64,000 nucleotides of DNA from Bacteroidales bacterium (GCA_017428725.1 JAFRQH010000010.1:1-64000), one strand, 5' to 3'; counted from the first letter of the stretch, positions 8,763-17,770 are shown. The notes: generated by a model not told the origin, from the sequence alone. Made by a program: numbers and translations.

Positions 8763-10082
8763 CTACCGCAAGCGAAGGACCGTAGCGTCGAAGGGCGGGA
8801 CGGTGACGGGGGCGAGCGCCGGGAGGGCCGGGCCGCCGGGCAGGGCCGCGGCGGCGGCGCGGAGCTCCGCCGGAATCGTCAGGAGCATCGAGGCCGGGAG
8901 TTCCGAGAAGTTGCAGATGACCAGCCAGGCTTCCCGGGCGTCGTAGCGCACGAAGGCGAAATGGCGGTCGGGGTTGAAGCCGGGGGCCTTCCCGTTGCAG
9001 TAGGCAAGATCCCAGGTGCCGCCAAGGGCGAAGGCGGGGCGCTTGGCGCAGGCGAGCAGCTCGCGGTAGCGCCGTAGCAGGGCAGCCTCCGGACGCCGGA
9101 GGTCCGGACCGCCGTGCAGGGAGAGGTACAGGTCGCGCAGTTCGGGCGGGTCGCACCAGTTGAAGATGGAGGTGCGGCCTCCGGCCCCTTCGATGCCGTC
9201 CTCCCCCACCTCCTGTCCGAAATAGAGCATGAAGGGCGCCGTGTTGAAGAGCAGCGAACAGGCCAGCGGAGCGAAAGAGCGGCGCGCATCGCCCAGGAAC
9301 TGGGGCGAGGCCAGGCGCTGCTCGTCGTGATTCTCCAGGAAATTCAGCACGCGCGGCTGCATCCCGGCGAGCCACTGCCAGTTCCAGGTGATGCTGCGCG
9401 CGGATGCGCCCTGGCAGCAGACGGCGCGCAAGGTGTCGTACAGGCCGGACTTGTCGTAGAGCAGGTCGAATCCCACTTCGTAGAGGTAGCGGCGGTAATT
9501 CTCCTTCCGGTATACCTCCGCCACGAAGAGCAGGTCCGGATAATCGGCCTTTACAGCCGAAATCAGCGCCCCCAACGCATCGGCGGGGACCAACTCCACC
9601 ATGTCGCAACGGAAGCCGTCTACGCCCCGGGAAGCCCAGAAACGGAGGATCCTGAGCATCTCCGCGCGCGTTTCCGGTGCAGACCAGTCATTCTTGCGGG
9701 TATCCGTCCAGTCCCCGTCGCACCAGTCGAAGTGCCGGATCGCGCCCTGGTAGTCAGGCGCCACGTGGTTGGGGATGTAATCGATCAGGAGGCGCAGCCC
9801 TGCGGCGTGCGTGCGCGTCACCAGCGCGTCGAACTCCTCCAGGCGCCGGGCGGGGTCGTCCGCCAGATAAGGATTGACGTCATACCAGTCGGTGATGGCA
9901 TAGGGCGAGCCGGGGTCTCCCTTGACGAAGGGCTGGCCCGTGGCGTGGCGCGGCACGCCGGTATACCACACATAGTCCACCCCCAGGGAATGCAGGTAGT
10001 CGAAGGAGGCCGCGTCCCAGTCGGAGAAACGGCCGCGCCCCCACAGCCGGGGCAAAACCTGGTAGATGATCCGCTTGGCCAT
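8763..10082 (-). CDS. GH13 alpha-amylase family protein
   Basis: A 439-residue (beta/alpha)8 glycoside hydrolase acting on alpha-glucans. Conserved regions are readable: DYIPNH (101-106), GFRCD with nucleophile Asp160, VAE with acid/base Glu189, and ENHD with transition-state stabiliser Asp253. A small C-terminal beta domain follows. There is no signal peptide, so it is probably cytoplasmic and would act on imported or stored maltodextrins. The ATG is one base after the stop of the TamL-like gene, so it is the last gene of a three-gene minus-strand operon. Exact specificity (amylase, glucosidase or trehalose-forming) cannot be decided. Confidence 0.93.
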   Translation of the reverse strand: MAKRIIYQVLPRLWGRGRFSDWDAASFDYLHSLGVDYVWYTGVPRHATGQPFVKGDPGSPYAITDWYDVNPYLADDPARRLEEFDALVTRTHAAGLRLLIDYIPNHVAPDYQGAIRHFDWCDGDWTDTRKNDWSAPETRAEMLRILRFWASRGVDGFRCDMVELVPADALGALISAVKADYPDLLFVAEVYRKENYRRYLYEVGFDLLYDKSGLYDTLRAVCCQGASARSITWNWQWLAGMQPRVLNFLENHDEQRLASPQFLGDARRSFAPLACSLLFNTAPFMLYFGQEVGEDGIEGAGGRTSIFNWCDPPELRDLYLSLHGGPDLRRPEAALLRRYRELLACAKRPAFALGGTWDLAYCNGKAPGFNPDRHFAFVRYDAREAWLVICNFSELPASMLLTIPAELRAAAAALPGGPALPALAPVTVPPFDATVLRLR

Positions 10083-10083
10083 A

Positions 10084-12240
10084 TCAGAAAGGATAACCTA
10101 CGCCGAAATGCAGGGCCGAACCGCCGGAGAACCAGCCCTTGGGCCCGACCCAGCGGTCAGCAAGGGCGCGGGCCGGGTCGTGGATCCGGAAGCCCGCATC
10201 CAGCCGGAGCAGGATGAAACTGAGGTTGACGCGCAGGCCGAGGCCCCAGTCTGCGGCGATGCTGCCCAGGCTGAACCGCGACTGCTCATTGCCTGCCATT
10301 TCCCAGACGTTTCCCGCCTCGGCGAACAGGGCGCCTTCGAGTTTCCAGAACATCGGGAAACGGTACTCCAGGTCGGCCTCCAGCTTGAAGTTGCCCGTCT
10401 GGCTCGGGAGCACGAAGAATTCGCTGAGCGGCTCATAGCCGGGCCCCAGCATACGGGCCTGCCATCCGCGCATGCTGCTGGCGCCGCCGCAATAGAACTG
10501 GCGCTCGAACGAGAGGGCGAAGGAATTGCCGTACGCCCAGCCGGCGCCCGCCACGAGGTGCAGTGCCACGGCCTGGTCTCCCTCCCAGCCGAAACGCAGG
10601 GCTCCACCCAGGTTCAGTTCGGCGCGGACATACTGCTTGTACGGGAGACCCAACAACAGACGCTGCGTACCGACGAGCGCCTCCTGCACGGGCAGCACCG
10701 AATTGAAGAGGGAGATCACGTTGCCGGACACGTCCAGGGCCAGCCGCTCGTAGTGGTAGGAAGTCATCGGCACCACGTCGGCGTTGGTCGTATGGTTCAC
10801 CATCAGGCCGATACCGGCATCCACGTGGTCGTCGAAGGTGTCCCACAGGTAAGGATACTCCATCATCACGGCCCGGAAATCATCGCTGATCGCATACAGC
10901 TTGGCCAGGTTGAAACGCAGCGGGGTGATCTGGTAGAAGACCCGCCGGCCGATCTGGCCGCTGAAGCCGTAGTTGAGCGTGGCCAGGCTGCGGCGGTACT
11001 CAGGACGGTTCTGGTAGTTGAACGACGCGGAGATGTCCGTGCGGGGGATGTTGACGCCCCGGATCCGCTCCAGCGGATACCCCAGCAGGCGCGGGAAACT
11101 CAGGCTGGCCGAGATGCCGAACTCCGTCGAATGGGCGCCGGAACTGGGCAGGTACTGCCAGTTGCCCGAGAAGCCGAGGTTCAGCCACTCCCCGCCGTGG
11201 AAGATATTCTTGTGGTAGAAACTGAGCTGGGGCGAGAAGCCCAGCAGGCCGGAGGCGTTGGTGGATGCCTCCACGTTGGCCTTGAAGCCCAGCTGGTCCG
11301 TGCCCCCCAGACGGATGTCGCAATCCACCGTCGTACTGTCCGTCGGGCTCATCTCGATGCTGACGTTGTTGAACACCTTGAGCGCAGACAGACGGGTATA
11401 GGTCGTATTGACCATCCGCTCGCTGTAGAGCGCCCCGGGATGGATCGTGTTGAACTTGCGCAGCAGCGACTCCCGGAAGCGGATGTCGGCGGGACGCGAG
11501 ATCCGCACGTCGCCGATGCGGAACTTGCGGATCGGGGCGTCGTTGGCCGCGCTCTCGTTGCGGGTATAGCCCTTGATCCGGTAGTAGAGCGTGGTCCGGT
11601 CCGTCAGCGTATCCGCCTCGAAGAAATAATGGTTCTTGTTGAAATCGTAGTAGCCCAGGTCCCGGAACACCGAGGCGCCGCGCACCGTCTCGGCCTCCAG
11701 CGACTTCTCCGCCAGGAAATCCCCCGGCTTGACGGTCACGTTGGCACTGTCGGCGCGGAATTCCTCCCCGAAGGTGCCGCCCGGCACGTCGAAGACCAGG
11801 CTGTCGATGGTGATGCGGTGGCCGGGCTCCACGAAATAGGTGACCTTGGCCAGGCGTCCGTCGTACTGCACCTCCGCATCCACCTTCGAATCGTAGTAGC
11901 CCAGGACCTGGAGATGGTTGGCGATGTTGGAGCGCGAGCTCTCCACCAAAGAGGGATCGAACACCACCGGAGGGACGCCCAGTTTCTCCCAGAAGGCGTT
12001 GATCCCCTCCCCGCTGCCGTTGGACCAGTTGTAGATGTACAGGCCGGGACTCCAGCCGAAAAGGATGGAAGAATTGGGCTGCTGACGGAGATAGGGGGTC
12101 ACTTCGGACGAAGGCAGTTTCGTGCCCTTGAATTCGATCTTGTTGGACGCGAGGCGGTACTTCCCCTCCGGGAGGAGCTTTGTAGTACTGCAAGAGATAG
12201 CGAGCACCAACAGCGTCAGCAACAAGAGGATACGTCTCAT
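10084..12240 (-). CDS. TamA/BamA-family outer-membrane assembly lipoprotein (TamL-like)
   Basis: A 718-residue protein with a lipobox signal (LAISC, Cys17), POTRA-like repeats in the N-terminal half (about 25-350) and a C-terminal 16-strand barrel region ending in the aromatic pattern FGVGYPF typical of Omp85 proteins. Lipid-anchored TamA homologues of this size are the TamL type found in Bacteroidota, and act in insertion of outer-membrane proteins or lipid transport with TamB. No tamB gene is next to it here. Start and stop are coupled to both neighbours: ATGA overlap with the RNA methylase and one base before the amylase. Confidence 0.88.
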   Translation of the reverse strand: MRRILLLLTLLVLAISCSTTKLLPEGKYRLASNKIEFKGTKLPSSEVTPYLRQQPNSSILFGWSPGLYIYNWSNGSGEGINAFWEKLGVPPVVFDPSLVESSRSNIANHLQVLGYYDSKVDAEVQYDGRLAKVTYFVEPGHRITIDSLVFDVPGGTFGEEFRADSANVTVKPGDFLAEKSLEAETVRGASVFRDLGYYDFNKNHYFFEADTLTDRTTLYYRIKGYTRNESAANDAPIRKFRIGDVRISRPADIRFRESLLRKFNTIHPGALYSERMVNTTYTRLSALKVFNNVSIEMSPTDSTTVDCDIRLGGTDQLGFKANVEASTNASGLLGFSPQLSFYHKNIFHGGEWLNLGFSGNWQYLPSSGAHSTEFGISASLSFPRLLGYPLERIRGVNIPRTDISASFNYQNRPEYRRSLATLNYGFSGQIGRRVFYQITPLRFNLAKLYAISDDFRAVMMEYPYLWDTFDDHVDAGIGLMVNHTTNADVVPMTSYHYERLALDVSGNVISLFNSVLPVQEALVGTQRLLLGLPYKQYVRAELNLGGALRFGWEGDQAVALHLVAGAGWAYGNSFALSFERQFYCGGASSMRGWQARMLGPGYEPLSEFFVLPSQTGNFKLEADLEYRFPMFWKLEGALFAEAGNVWEMAGNEQSRFSLGSIAADWGLGLRVNLSFILLRLDAGFRIHDPARALADRWVGPKGWFSGGSALHFGVGYPF

Positions 12241-12941
12241 CTTCTGCGGAATTCAGACAGCGTGACGGCCGTGGCCACGGCCACATTGAGCGACTCGGCG
12301 CCAGAGCCGCCGAAAGACGGGATCAGCAGATGCGCATCCACCTCAGCGGCGACGGCGGGGCGGATGCCGGCGGCTTCATTGCCCATCACCACGAGCCCTT
12401 CCCGGCTCAGCTCCCTGCGGTAAATGTCCTTTCCGTCCAGGAAGGTCCCGTATACGGGCAGGCCCTCCTCCCGGAAACGACGGCACAGCGCCGGCAGGTC
12501 CGCCGTCGAGGTCCGGACCCGGAAGAGCGAGCCCATCGAAGCCTGGATCACCTTGGGATTGTACAGGTCCACGCAATCGTCGGACAGGAAGACCGCCTGC
12601 ACGCCGAACCAGTCGGCGATCCGCAGGATCGTGCCCAGGTTGCCGGGGTCGCGGACCCCGTCCAGGGCGAGGCAGAGGCCGCGCACCGGCGCGGGCGCTG
12701 CCAGCGCCTGCGGGCGCGCGACGACAGCCAGCACGGGAGAGGGCGTGGACAGCTGCGTGATGCGCGCCATCGCCGCTTCGCCGATCTGCTCGCGGCGCAG
12801 GACCCGCACCACCTCGAAGTCCGAGTCGAGCGCTTCCTGCACCAGTTTCTCCCCTTCGACGACAAACAAGCCGAGCTCGTCGCGGAACTTCTTCTCGCGC
12901 AACGAGCGGATCTGCTTGATTTCTGCCTGGGTGATGCTCAT
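12237..12941 (-). CDS. SpoU/TrmH-family RNA 2'-O-methyltransferase
   Basis: A 234-residue protein with an N-terminal substrate-binding domain (about 1-90) and a C-terminal SPOUT knot. Characteristic motifs include LDGVRDPGNLGTILRIADWFG, quoted here only in part (DPGNLGT), plus QASMGSLFRV and IPSFGGSGAESLNVAVA, the cofactor-binding knot. It methylates ribose 2'-OH of rRNA or tRNA; the target cannot be read. The start at 12941 (MSITQAEIK) is chosen over an in-frame ATG at 12998 because family members begin this way and the upstream part is the terminator of the next gene. A TATCTTTG promoter element ends only 6 nt before this ATG. Confidence 0.92.
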   Translation of the reverse strand: MSITQAEIKQIRSLREKKFRDELGLFVVEGEKLVQEALDSDFEVVRVLRREQIGEAAMARITQLSTPSPVLAVVARPQALAAPAPVRGLCLALDGVRDPGNLGTILRIADWFGVQAVFLSDDCVDLYNPKVIQASMGSLFRVRTSTADLPALCRRFREEGLPVYGTFLDGKDIYRRELSREGLVVMGNEAAGIRPAVAAEVDAHLLIPSFGGSGAESLNVAVATAVTLSEFRRR

Positions 12942-12947
12942 TATCCG

Positions 12948-12955
12948 CAAAGATA
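12948..12955 (-). promoter_or_regulatory. TAnnTTTG promoter element of the SpoU-TamL-amylase operon
   Basis: Minus-strand TATCTTTG whose last base is only 6 nt before the ATG at 12941. A clear -33 TTTG is not seen. The position implies a leaderless or nearly leaderless mRNA. Confidence 0.5.
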
Positions 12956-12962
12956 CAAACAA

Positions 12963-12993
12963 AAGCCGGATTTCCACTGCGGAAATCCGGCTT
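12963..12993 (-). terminator. Terminator of the DUF1508 gene
   Basis: Thirteen-base perfect arms (12963-12975 and 12981-12993, core GCCGGATTTCC) with a 5-base loop, followed on the minus strand by TTGTTTGT. It lies 21 nt after the stop of the DUF1508 gene. Confidence 0.85.
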
Positions 12994-13013
12994 CCCAAAG
13001 ATTCTGGAGAAGA

Positions 13014-13346
13014 TTAGTCGAGTTCCTCGACGACCGGGGAATCGGGAGCATTGCGCATCACGGAGGCGATGCCCTGGTTCATCGTACGCTCGGAGGCATA
13101 CATCTGGCTGGAGCCGATCACCTGGCCGTTGGAGGCCTTCAGGTTGAAGAAAGGCTTGCCGTTCTTGGCGACCTTGACTTCGTAGCGCTCGGCCACGGGG
13201 CCGTTCTTGCGGACGGACTCGACGCCGTTGAGGCAGGCAGCCTTGGTGGTGTAGCCTTCACTGGTGAGGATGACCTGGCCGTTGGTGGCCTTCAGGTTGA
13301 ACTGGAACTCGCCGTTCTTGCGGAGAGTCACAACAAATTTTCCCAT
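13014..13346 (-). CDS. Tandem DUF1508 (YegP-like) protein
   Basis: A 110-residue protein made of two copies of the same unit, about residues 1-52 and 53-104. Each copy has the pattern FxFNLKAxNGQVI followed by a polar helix ending in G(V/I)xSV. This is the DUF1508/UPF0339 fold of YegP. Function is unknown; family members are often abundant or stress-linked. It is a single-gene unit with its own TATATTTG promoter and hairpin terminator. Confidence 0.93.
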   Translation of the reverse strand: MGKFVVTLRKNGEFQFNLKATNGQVILTSEGYTTKAACLNGVESVRKNGPVAERYEVKVAKNGKPFFNLKASNGQVIGSSQMYASERTMNQGIASVMRNAPDSPVVEELD

Positions 13347-13396
13347 TGTCTTAGTGTTTTAGAGTTTATAAGGTTTTGGTATTGTTTCGCTATTCG

Positions 13397-13404
13397 CAAA
13401 TATA
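13397..13404 (-). promoter_or_regulatory. TAnnTTTG promoter element of the DUF1508 gene
   Basis: Minus-strand TATATTTG about 50 nt before the ATG at 13346, in an AT-rich stretch that contrasts with the GC-rich surroundings. Confidence 0.6.
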
Positions 13405-13573
13405 GCAATTTTATCCAGCGGTGTACCCCCGGATAGCTAATTTTTTGATACAAATGACATATAACAAAAATGTTATGCTGTTTAACTTTATTGTTTCCTT
13501 CATTGATTATCAATAATTTGTCATATTTTTAGCCAAGTTGATGGAGACCCGGCTCCGGAACGCGTTTTTTTCG
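13405..13573. other. AT-rich intergenic region between divergent genes
   Basis: Markedly AT-rich compared with flanking genes. It contains a small inverted repeat (ATAACA...TGTTAT near 13460) and TTGATTATCAA near 13503, which could be a regulator site. No gene is supported. It holds the divergent promoters of the DUF1508 gene and the LOG-pfkA pair. Confidence 0.5.
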
Positions 13574-13581
13574 TATATTCG
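13574..13581 (+). promoter_or_regulatory. Probable -7 element of the LOG-pfkA operon
   Basis: TATATTCG differs from TAnnTTTG at one base and lies 20 nt before the ATG at 13601. No -33 TTTG at the usual distance. Confidence 0.4.
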
Positions 13582-13600
13582 CATATGTAAAACCACATTT

Positions 13601-14521
13601 ATGGACAGCTACCAGATCCGGCGCGAGCTCTACAATGCCGCTTCCCTCTACGAAGGTTTCGACCCCTCCGACTGCCGGTCGTACAACCGCTGCTATGACG
13701 GCCAGGCCTATGCCGACTACTGCTTCCACGGCCGGCGGAGCAGCGACTTCCAGGTGACGCTCGCCCGCACGCTCCACGACCACTCCGTCAGCGAGGCGAT
13801 GCACCGTTTCCTGCAGGGATACGAACCGGGCTGCATCGTCGGCGTGATGGGCGGCCACGCAATGCGGCGCTCCGACCCCTCCTACCGCAATGTCGCCTAC
13901 ATCGCCAAGCAACTCTCCGAGCGGGGCAAGCTGATGGTGTCCGGCGGCGGGCCCGGGGCGATGGAAGCCACGCACCTGGGCGCCTGGATGGCCGGGCGGT
14001 CCGACGCCGAGCTGGACGCCGCCATCGGGCAGCTCGTCTACGAAGCGGACTCCTTCCGCGAGCCCGACTGGCTGGGCTCCGCCTTCCGGGTGATGGAGCG
14101 CTATCCGCAGGGCGCCTGCGAGAGTCTGGGCATCCCCACCTGGCTCTACGGCCACGAACCGGCCACCCCCTTCGCCACCCGCATCGCCAAGTTCTACGAG
14201 AACAGCATCCGCGAGGACAGCATCCTCTCCATCGCCGTCGGCGGGATCGTCTTCACGCCCGGCTCGGCCGGCACGGTGCAGGAGATCTTCCAGGAGGCCG
14301 CCCAGGACCACTATGTCACCTGCGGGGTCTCCAGTCCGATGGCCTTCCTGGGCCGGCAGTTCTTCACGGAGGAGATCCCGGTCTATCCCTTCCTCGAGGA
14401 CATGGTCGCCCGCGGCAAGTACAAGAACCTGCTGCTCTCCATCACGGACGAACCCGACGAGGTCATCCGCGAGATCATGGCTTTCGACCCCGATCAGCAA
14501 GCAACTAATCAGAAACAATAA
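13601..14521 (+). CDS. LOG-family Rossmann-fold nucleotide-binding protein
   Basis: A 306-residue protein with the features of the lysine-decarboxylase-like (LOG) family: [16 protein letters not shown] in the middle and PGSAGTVQE in the second half (the usual form is PGGxGTxxE, so one Gly is replaced by Ser-Ala). LOG proteins cleave ribose-5-phosphate from nucleoside monophosphates or act as nucleotide nucleosidases. The start at 13601 is chosen because the in-frame upstream ATG at 13538 would precede the promoter element. pfkA follows after 4 nt, so they form an operon. A pyrimidine/purine nucleotide nucleosidase role is plausible but unproven. Confidence 0.85.
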   Translation: MDSYQIRRELYNAASLYEGFDPSDCRSYNRCYDGQAYADYCFHGRRSSDFQVTLARTLHDHSVSEAMHRFLQGYEPGCIVGVMGGHAMRRSDPSYRNVAYIAKQLSERGKLMVSGGGPGAMEATHLGAWMAGRSDAELDAAIGQLVYEADSFREPDWLGSAFRVMERYPQGACESLGIPTWLYGHEPATPFATRIAKFYENSIREDSILSIAVGGIVFTPGSAGTVQEIFQEAAQDHYVTCGVSSPMAFLGRQFFTEEIPVYPFLEDMVARGKYKNLLLSITDEPDEVIREIMAFDPDQQATNQKQ

Positions 14522-14525
14522 TATT

Positions 14526-15497
14526 ATGAACATCAAGACTATAGGAGTTCTCACCTCAGGTGGAGATGCACCTGGGATGAATGCCGCCATCCGTGCTGTC
14601 ACCCGTTCCGCCATCTACGAAGGCTGGCGCGTGTTCGGCATCTACCGCGGCTGGGAGGGTCTGATCATGGGCGACATCAAGGAGTTCACCAGCTCCAGCG
14701 TCAGCAACACCATCCAGCGCGGCGGTACCATCCTCAAGACCGCCCGCAGCGACGAGTTCCGCACCCCGGAGGGGCGCGCCAAGGCCTTTGAGAACATCAA
14801 GAAATTCGGCATCGACGCCCTGGTGGTGATCGGAGGGAACGGCTCCCTGGCCGGCGCCCAGGCCCTCGCCAGCGAGCACGACATCCCGGTCATCGGTCTG
14901 CCCGGCACCATCGACAACGACCTCTACGGGACGGACTCCACCATCGGCTACGACACCGCCCTCAACACCATCATGGAGTGCGTGGACAAGATCCGCGACA
15001 CCGCCAACAGCCACGACCGCATCTTCTTCGTGGAGGTGATGGGGCGCGACGCGGGCTTCCTGGCGCAGAACAGCGCCATCGCCGCCGGCGCCGAGGCCGC
15101 CATCATCCCGGAGGACCAGACCGACATCGACCAGCTGGCCACCTTCATCGGCCGCGGCATCCGCAAGAGCAAGAACAGCAGTATCGTGCTCGTGTCCGAG
15201 AAGGACGGCGGGGCGATGCACTATGCCGAGCGCGTCCGCCAGGAGTACCCGGAATACAAGGTCAAGGTCTCCATCCTGGGGCACCTGCAGCGCGGCGGCT
15301 CCCCAACGGCGCAGGACCGGATCCTGGCCAGCCGCCTGGGCGTCGCCTCCATCGAGGCGCTCAAGGAGGGCCAGCGCAACGTGATGGTCGGCATCAAGAA
15401 CGACCAGATCGTCTACGTCCCCTTCTCCCGGGCCGTCCACTACGACAAGCCCATCGACAAGGAGCTCATAAACGTGCTGAGCATCCTGTCGATCTGA
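14526..15497 (+). CDS. pfkA: 6-phosphofructokinase, ATP-type fold with Asn in the GGDGS motif
   Basis: A 323-residue glycolytic enzyme that phosphorylates fructose 6-phosphate. The N-terminal [10 protein letters not shown], the catalytic PGTIDND (Asp130) and GRDAGF, and the C-terminal HLQRGGSPT are all intact. The Gly in PGTIDND is the ATP-using form. The metal/ATP loop reads GGNGS with Asn105 where ATP enzymes normally have Asp (Asp103 in E. coli). The start is fixed by the conserved N-terminus. Its last 32 bases overlap the convergent symporter gene. A second, PPi-type enzyme is encoded at 39887-41116. Confidence 0.95.
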   Translation: MNIKTIGVLTSGGDAPGMNAAIRAVTRSAIYEGWRVFGIYRGWEGLIMGDIKEFTSSSVSNTIQRGGTILKTARSDEFRTPEGRAKAFENIKKFGIDALVVIGGNGSLAGAQALASEHDIPVIGLPGTIDNDLYGTDSTIGYDTALNTIMECVDKIRDTANSHDRIFFVEVMGRDAGFLAQNSAIAAGAEAAIIPEDQTDIDQLATFIGRGIRKSKNSSIVLVSEKDGGAMHYAERVRQEYPEYKVKVSILGHLQRGGSPTAQDRILASRLGVASIEALKEGQRNVMVGIKNDQIVYVPFSRAVHYDKPIDKELINVLSILSI

Positions 15498-16680
15498 CGC
15501 CCGGTCCACCCGGAAGCGTCCAGCGGTCCACCACCACGGCAGCGACCACATTGCCGGCCACGTTCAACAGCGTGGCCGGTATGTCTATGAGCGTGCTGAA
15601 TACCATCAGGATCGCGGCCATTTCCGGAGCGTAGCCGAACAGGGTGCAGACCAGCAGCTCCCCCGTCATCCCGCCCGTGGGGACGGCGCCCATCACCGTG
15701 CCGACCAGCAGGGCCACGCCCACCACCTGGAAGAGATCGCCCCAGGACGGCGCCACCGCCCCGAAGACGCTAAGCAGGAACACCACCTTCACCACGCCCA
15801 CCATCGTGGACCCGTCCTTGTGGATGTTGGTCCCCAGGGGGATGACGCTGTCCGAGATGAGCGGCCGCACGCCCATTCCGGTGGCAGCCGCCATATTGAG
15901 GGGCAGGCACACGGCGCTGGAGGACGTGGCCACCGCCATCAGGGACGGCGGGACGATCCCCCGCCAATAGCGGCCGACCCGGCTCCGTCCGCCACAGAGC
16001 GCCACCCAGCCGGAGTTGACCAGGAAGAAGACGACCAACCCTGCCACGACATAGACCAGCACGGCATCCGCATACCCGCCCAGGATCGTGCTCCCCAGGC
16101 TTCCCACCGTCCAGGCGAAATAGCAGCCCAGGCACACGGGTGCGGCATACATGACGAACTGCATCACCCGGACCGTCAGGGCCGAGGCCCTGTCGAGGAA
16201 ATCCGCCACGCGGCGTCCCCGCTCGCCCAGCAGGGCGACGAGGATCCCCGCCACGACCGAAGCGCCGATCAGCGGCAGGAGCGACGCCGCCACGGCCGCC
16301 TTCAGCGACGGGCGGCCTCCCCCGCCGCCTTCCGGGCCCAGCCCGGCAAGGAAGGTCTCGGGATCCGCCGCCTGGAAGGGATTCCAGACCATCACGAGCA
16401 CATACGTGAGGAGGGCCGCCACGACCGACATCAGGAGGAACACCCCCAGGGTCGTCCCCAGCAGCCGCCACGCCATCCCGCTGCGGCACACCTTGACGGC
16501 AGCCGATGACATGCTGAAGGCCACCAGCGGGACGATCAGCACGAACACCACGTCCAGGAACAGGTCCCCGACGGGCCGCACCACGGCCGTCCCCTCCCCC
16601 CAGACCATTCCGCACACGGCCCCGACAGCCACACCCGCCAGCAGCGCCAGCGTAAAGCCATAATTCTTCCAGAAGCCCAT
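15466..16680 (-). CDS. SLC1/DAACS-type Na+:dicarboxylate or amino-acid symporter
   Basis: A 404-residue membrane protein with eight or so helices and two re-entrant hairpins. The serine-rich hairpin motif [12 protein letters not shown] and the substrate/sodium motif [14 protein letters not shown] identify the glutamate/dicarboxylate:cation symporter family, including serine/threonine transporters (SstT-like). The ATG at 16680 is needed to keep the first membrane helix whole. A TATCTTTG element ends just 4 nt upstream of this ATG. The 3' end overlaps pfkA by 32 nt in convergent orientation. Substrate is not certain; SstT-like transport is as likely as glutamate or C4-dicarboxylate uptake. Confidence 0.92.
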   Translation of the reverse strand: MGFWKNYGFTLALLAGVAVGAVCGMVWGEGTAVVRPVGDLFLDVVFVLIVPLVAFSMSSAAVKVCRSGMAWRLLGTTLGVFLLMSVVAALLTYVLVMVWNPFQAADPETFLAGLGPEGGGGGRPSLKAAVAASLLPLIGASVVAGILVALLGERGRRVADFLDRASALTVRVMQFVMYAAPVCLGCYFAWTVGSLGSTILGGYADAVLVYVVAGLVVFFLVNSGWVALCGGRSRVGRYWRGIVPPSLMAVATSSSAVCLPLNMAAATGMGVRPLISDSVIPLGTNIHKDGSTMVGVVKVVFLLSVFGAVAPSWGDLFQVVGVALLVGTVMGAVPTGGMTGELLVCTLFGYAPEMAAILMVFSTLIDIPATLLNVAGNVVAAVVVDRWTLPGGPGVRSTGCSARL

Positions 16681-16684
16681 AGCG

Positions 16685-16717
16685 CAAAGATAGCATAAAA
16701 AAACAAGGCCTGGCAAA
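16685..16717 (-). promoter_or_regulatory. Promoter of the symporter gene, inside the tRNA terminator
   Basis: Minus-strand TATCTTTG (16685-16692) with TTTG (16714-16717) 21 bases upstream, a complete Bacteroidota promoter. The TTTG falls in the loop of the tRNA terminator hairpin. The ATG is only 4 nt downstream of the -7 element, suggesting a leaderless mRNA. Confidence 0.7.
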
Positions 16718-16727
16718 CTGCCAGGCC
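16697..16727 (-). terminator. Terminator of the tRNA-Ala gene
   Basis: Eight-base perfect arms GGCCTGGC/GCCAGGCC (16707-16714, 16720-16727) with a 5-base loop. On the minus strand the stem is followed by TTGTTTTTTT. It lies 9 nt after the tRNA 3' end. Confidence 0.85.
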
Positions 16728-16735
16728 CTGACTTG

Positions 16736-16808
16736 TGGAGCATAGGGGATTCGAACCCCTGACCTATAGATTGCGAACCTATCGCTCTACCAACTGAGCT
16801 AATACCCC
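16736..16808 (-). tRNA. tRNA-Ala (anticodon CGC)
   Basis: The minus strand folds into a full cloverleaf of 73 nt. The acceptor stem starts GGGGTAT and contains the G3:U70 wobble pair, the identity element for alanine. The D arm is GCTC...GAGC, the anticodon loop TTCGCAA gives anticodon CGC (codon GCG), and the T loop is TTCGAAT. The 3' CCA is not encoded (sequence continues CAAG after the discriminator A). It has its own upstream TATATTTG element and downstream terminator. Confidence 0.95.
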
Positions 16809-16819
16809 GAAAGCGGATG

Positions 16820-16827
16820 CAAATATA
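16820..16827 (-). promoter_or_regulatory. -7 promoter element of tRNA-Ala
   Basis: Minus-strand TATATTTG ending 11 nt before the mature tRNA 5' end, within an AT-rich gap between the AraC stop and the tRNA. Confidence 0.6.
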
Positions 16828-16844
16828 CATATTTTTTTTGAAAA

Positions 16845-17714
16845 TCATCCATTTGCCGCCTGCTTCTGGATTTCTGCGCGGTAATCCCGCGGAGAGACGC
16901 CCAGGCGGGTCTTGACGAACTTGCCGAAGGCGGACAGGCTGGCGAAGCCGAAGTCGCCCGCGATCTCCTTGACGGAGCGGCCGGAGCTGCGCAGCTGGCG
17001 GGAGATGCCTTCCAGCATATATTCGTGGATCCAGGACAGGGCCGAGCGGCCGCTGGTCATCCGCACGCACGCGGAGAGGTATTTGGGCGAGACGCACAGC
17101 GCACGCGCATAGTCCCCCACCGTGCGCCGCCGGCCCTCGGAATCGGCGAGCAGGGACAGAAACGACTTGAAGATCCGCTCGGGCTGACGCACGCGGGCAC
17201 TGCCGGCGGGGATCATATTGCGCTTGATGATCACGCTGACTTCGAAGAATGCCGTCACCATCAGCGACTGCATCACCTCCTTGTAGTAGAAGTCCTGCGG
17301 GCCGGAGAGCTTCTCCTGGAAAAGGTGGAAGATATGGGACCCGATCCGCATCTCGGCATCGGTCATATGGTAGACAGGATGCTCCCGGGCATACATCATC
17401 ACGGACCACAGGCTGTCGTCGGTGCCGACCGTCTTCTGGAACTTGGCGTAGGACATCCCGAAGATCAGCCCGCGGAAGTCCGGCGTGCTGAAGATGTTGT
17501 CCAACACGGTCTTGGGCGGACAGATCAGCATATCGTGCGCCCGCACTTCCGTGGGCACGCCGCCGATGTCGATCCGCAGCCGGCCGTCCACCACGATGAT
17601 GGACAGGATCATCCCGGCTCCCGTAGTCTCGACCTGCTGGAAATCCGCCAGGTCGCCGAGGATGACCATGTCACCATCGGCATAATGCACTTGGAGTTGT
17701 TCTTTTTGCGCCAT
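16845..17714 (-). CDS. AraC-family transcriptional regulator
   Basis: A 289-residue regulator with an N-terminal cupin-like sensing domain (about 1-160) and a C-terminal double helix-turn-helix (about 185-285) including CVSPKYLSACVRMTSGRSA and the second-helix signature AGDFGFASLSAFGKFVKTRLGVSP, shown here in part (GFASLSAFGKFVK). It is divergent from the acyl-CoA synthetase gene and shares a 107-bp control region with it, so that gene is a likely target. The effector is unknown. Confidence 0.93.
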   Translation of the reverse strand: MAQKEQLQVHYADGDMVILGDLADFQQVETTGAGMILSIIVVDGRLRIDIGGVPTEVRAHDMLICPPKTVLDNIFSTPDFRGLIFGMSYAKFQKTVGTDDSLWSVMMYAREHPVYHMTDAEMRIGSHIFHLFQEKLSGPQDFYYKEVMQSLMVTAFFEVSVIIKRNMIPAGSARVRQPERIFKSFLSLLADSEGRRRTVGDYARALCVSPKYLSACVRMTSGRSALSWIHEYMLEGISRQLRSSGRSVKEIAGDFGFASLSAFGKFVKTRLGVSPRDYRAEIQKQAANG

Positions 17715-17722
17715 ATCTTCTA

Positions 17723-17754
17723 CAAAAATAGAAAATTTAACACTAAAACTACAA
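17723..17754 (-). promoter_or_regulatory. Promoter of the AraC regulator gene
   Basis: Minus-strand TATTTTTG (17723-17730) with TTG (17752-17754) 21 bases upstream. The ATG is 8 nt after the -7 element, so any leader is extremely short. Confidence 0.6.
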
Positions 17755-17770
17755 CTTTTTTCCTCAAAAC

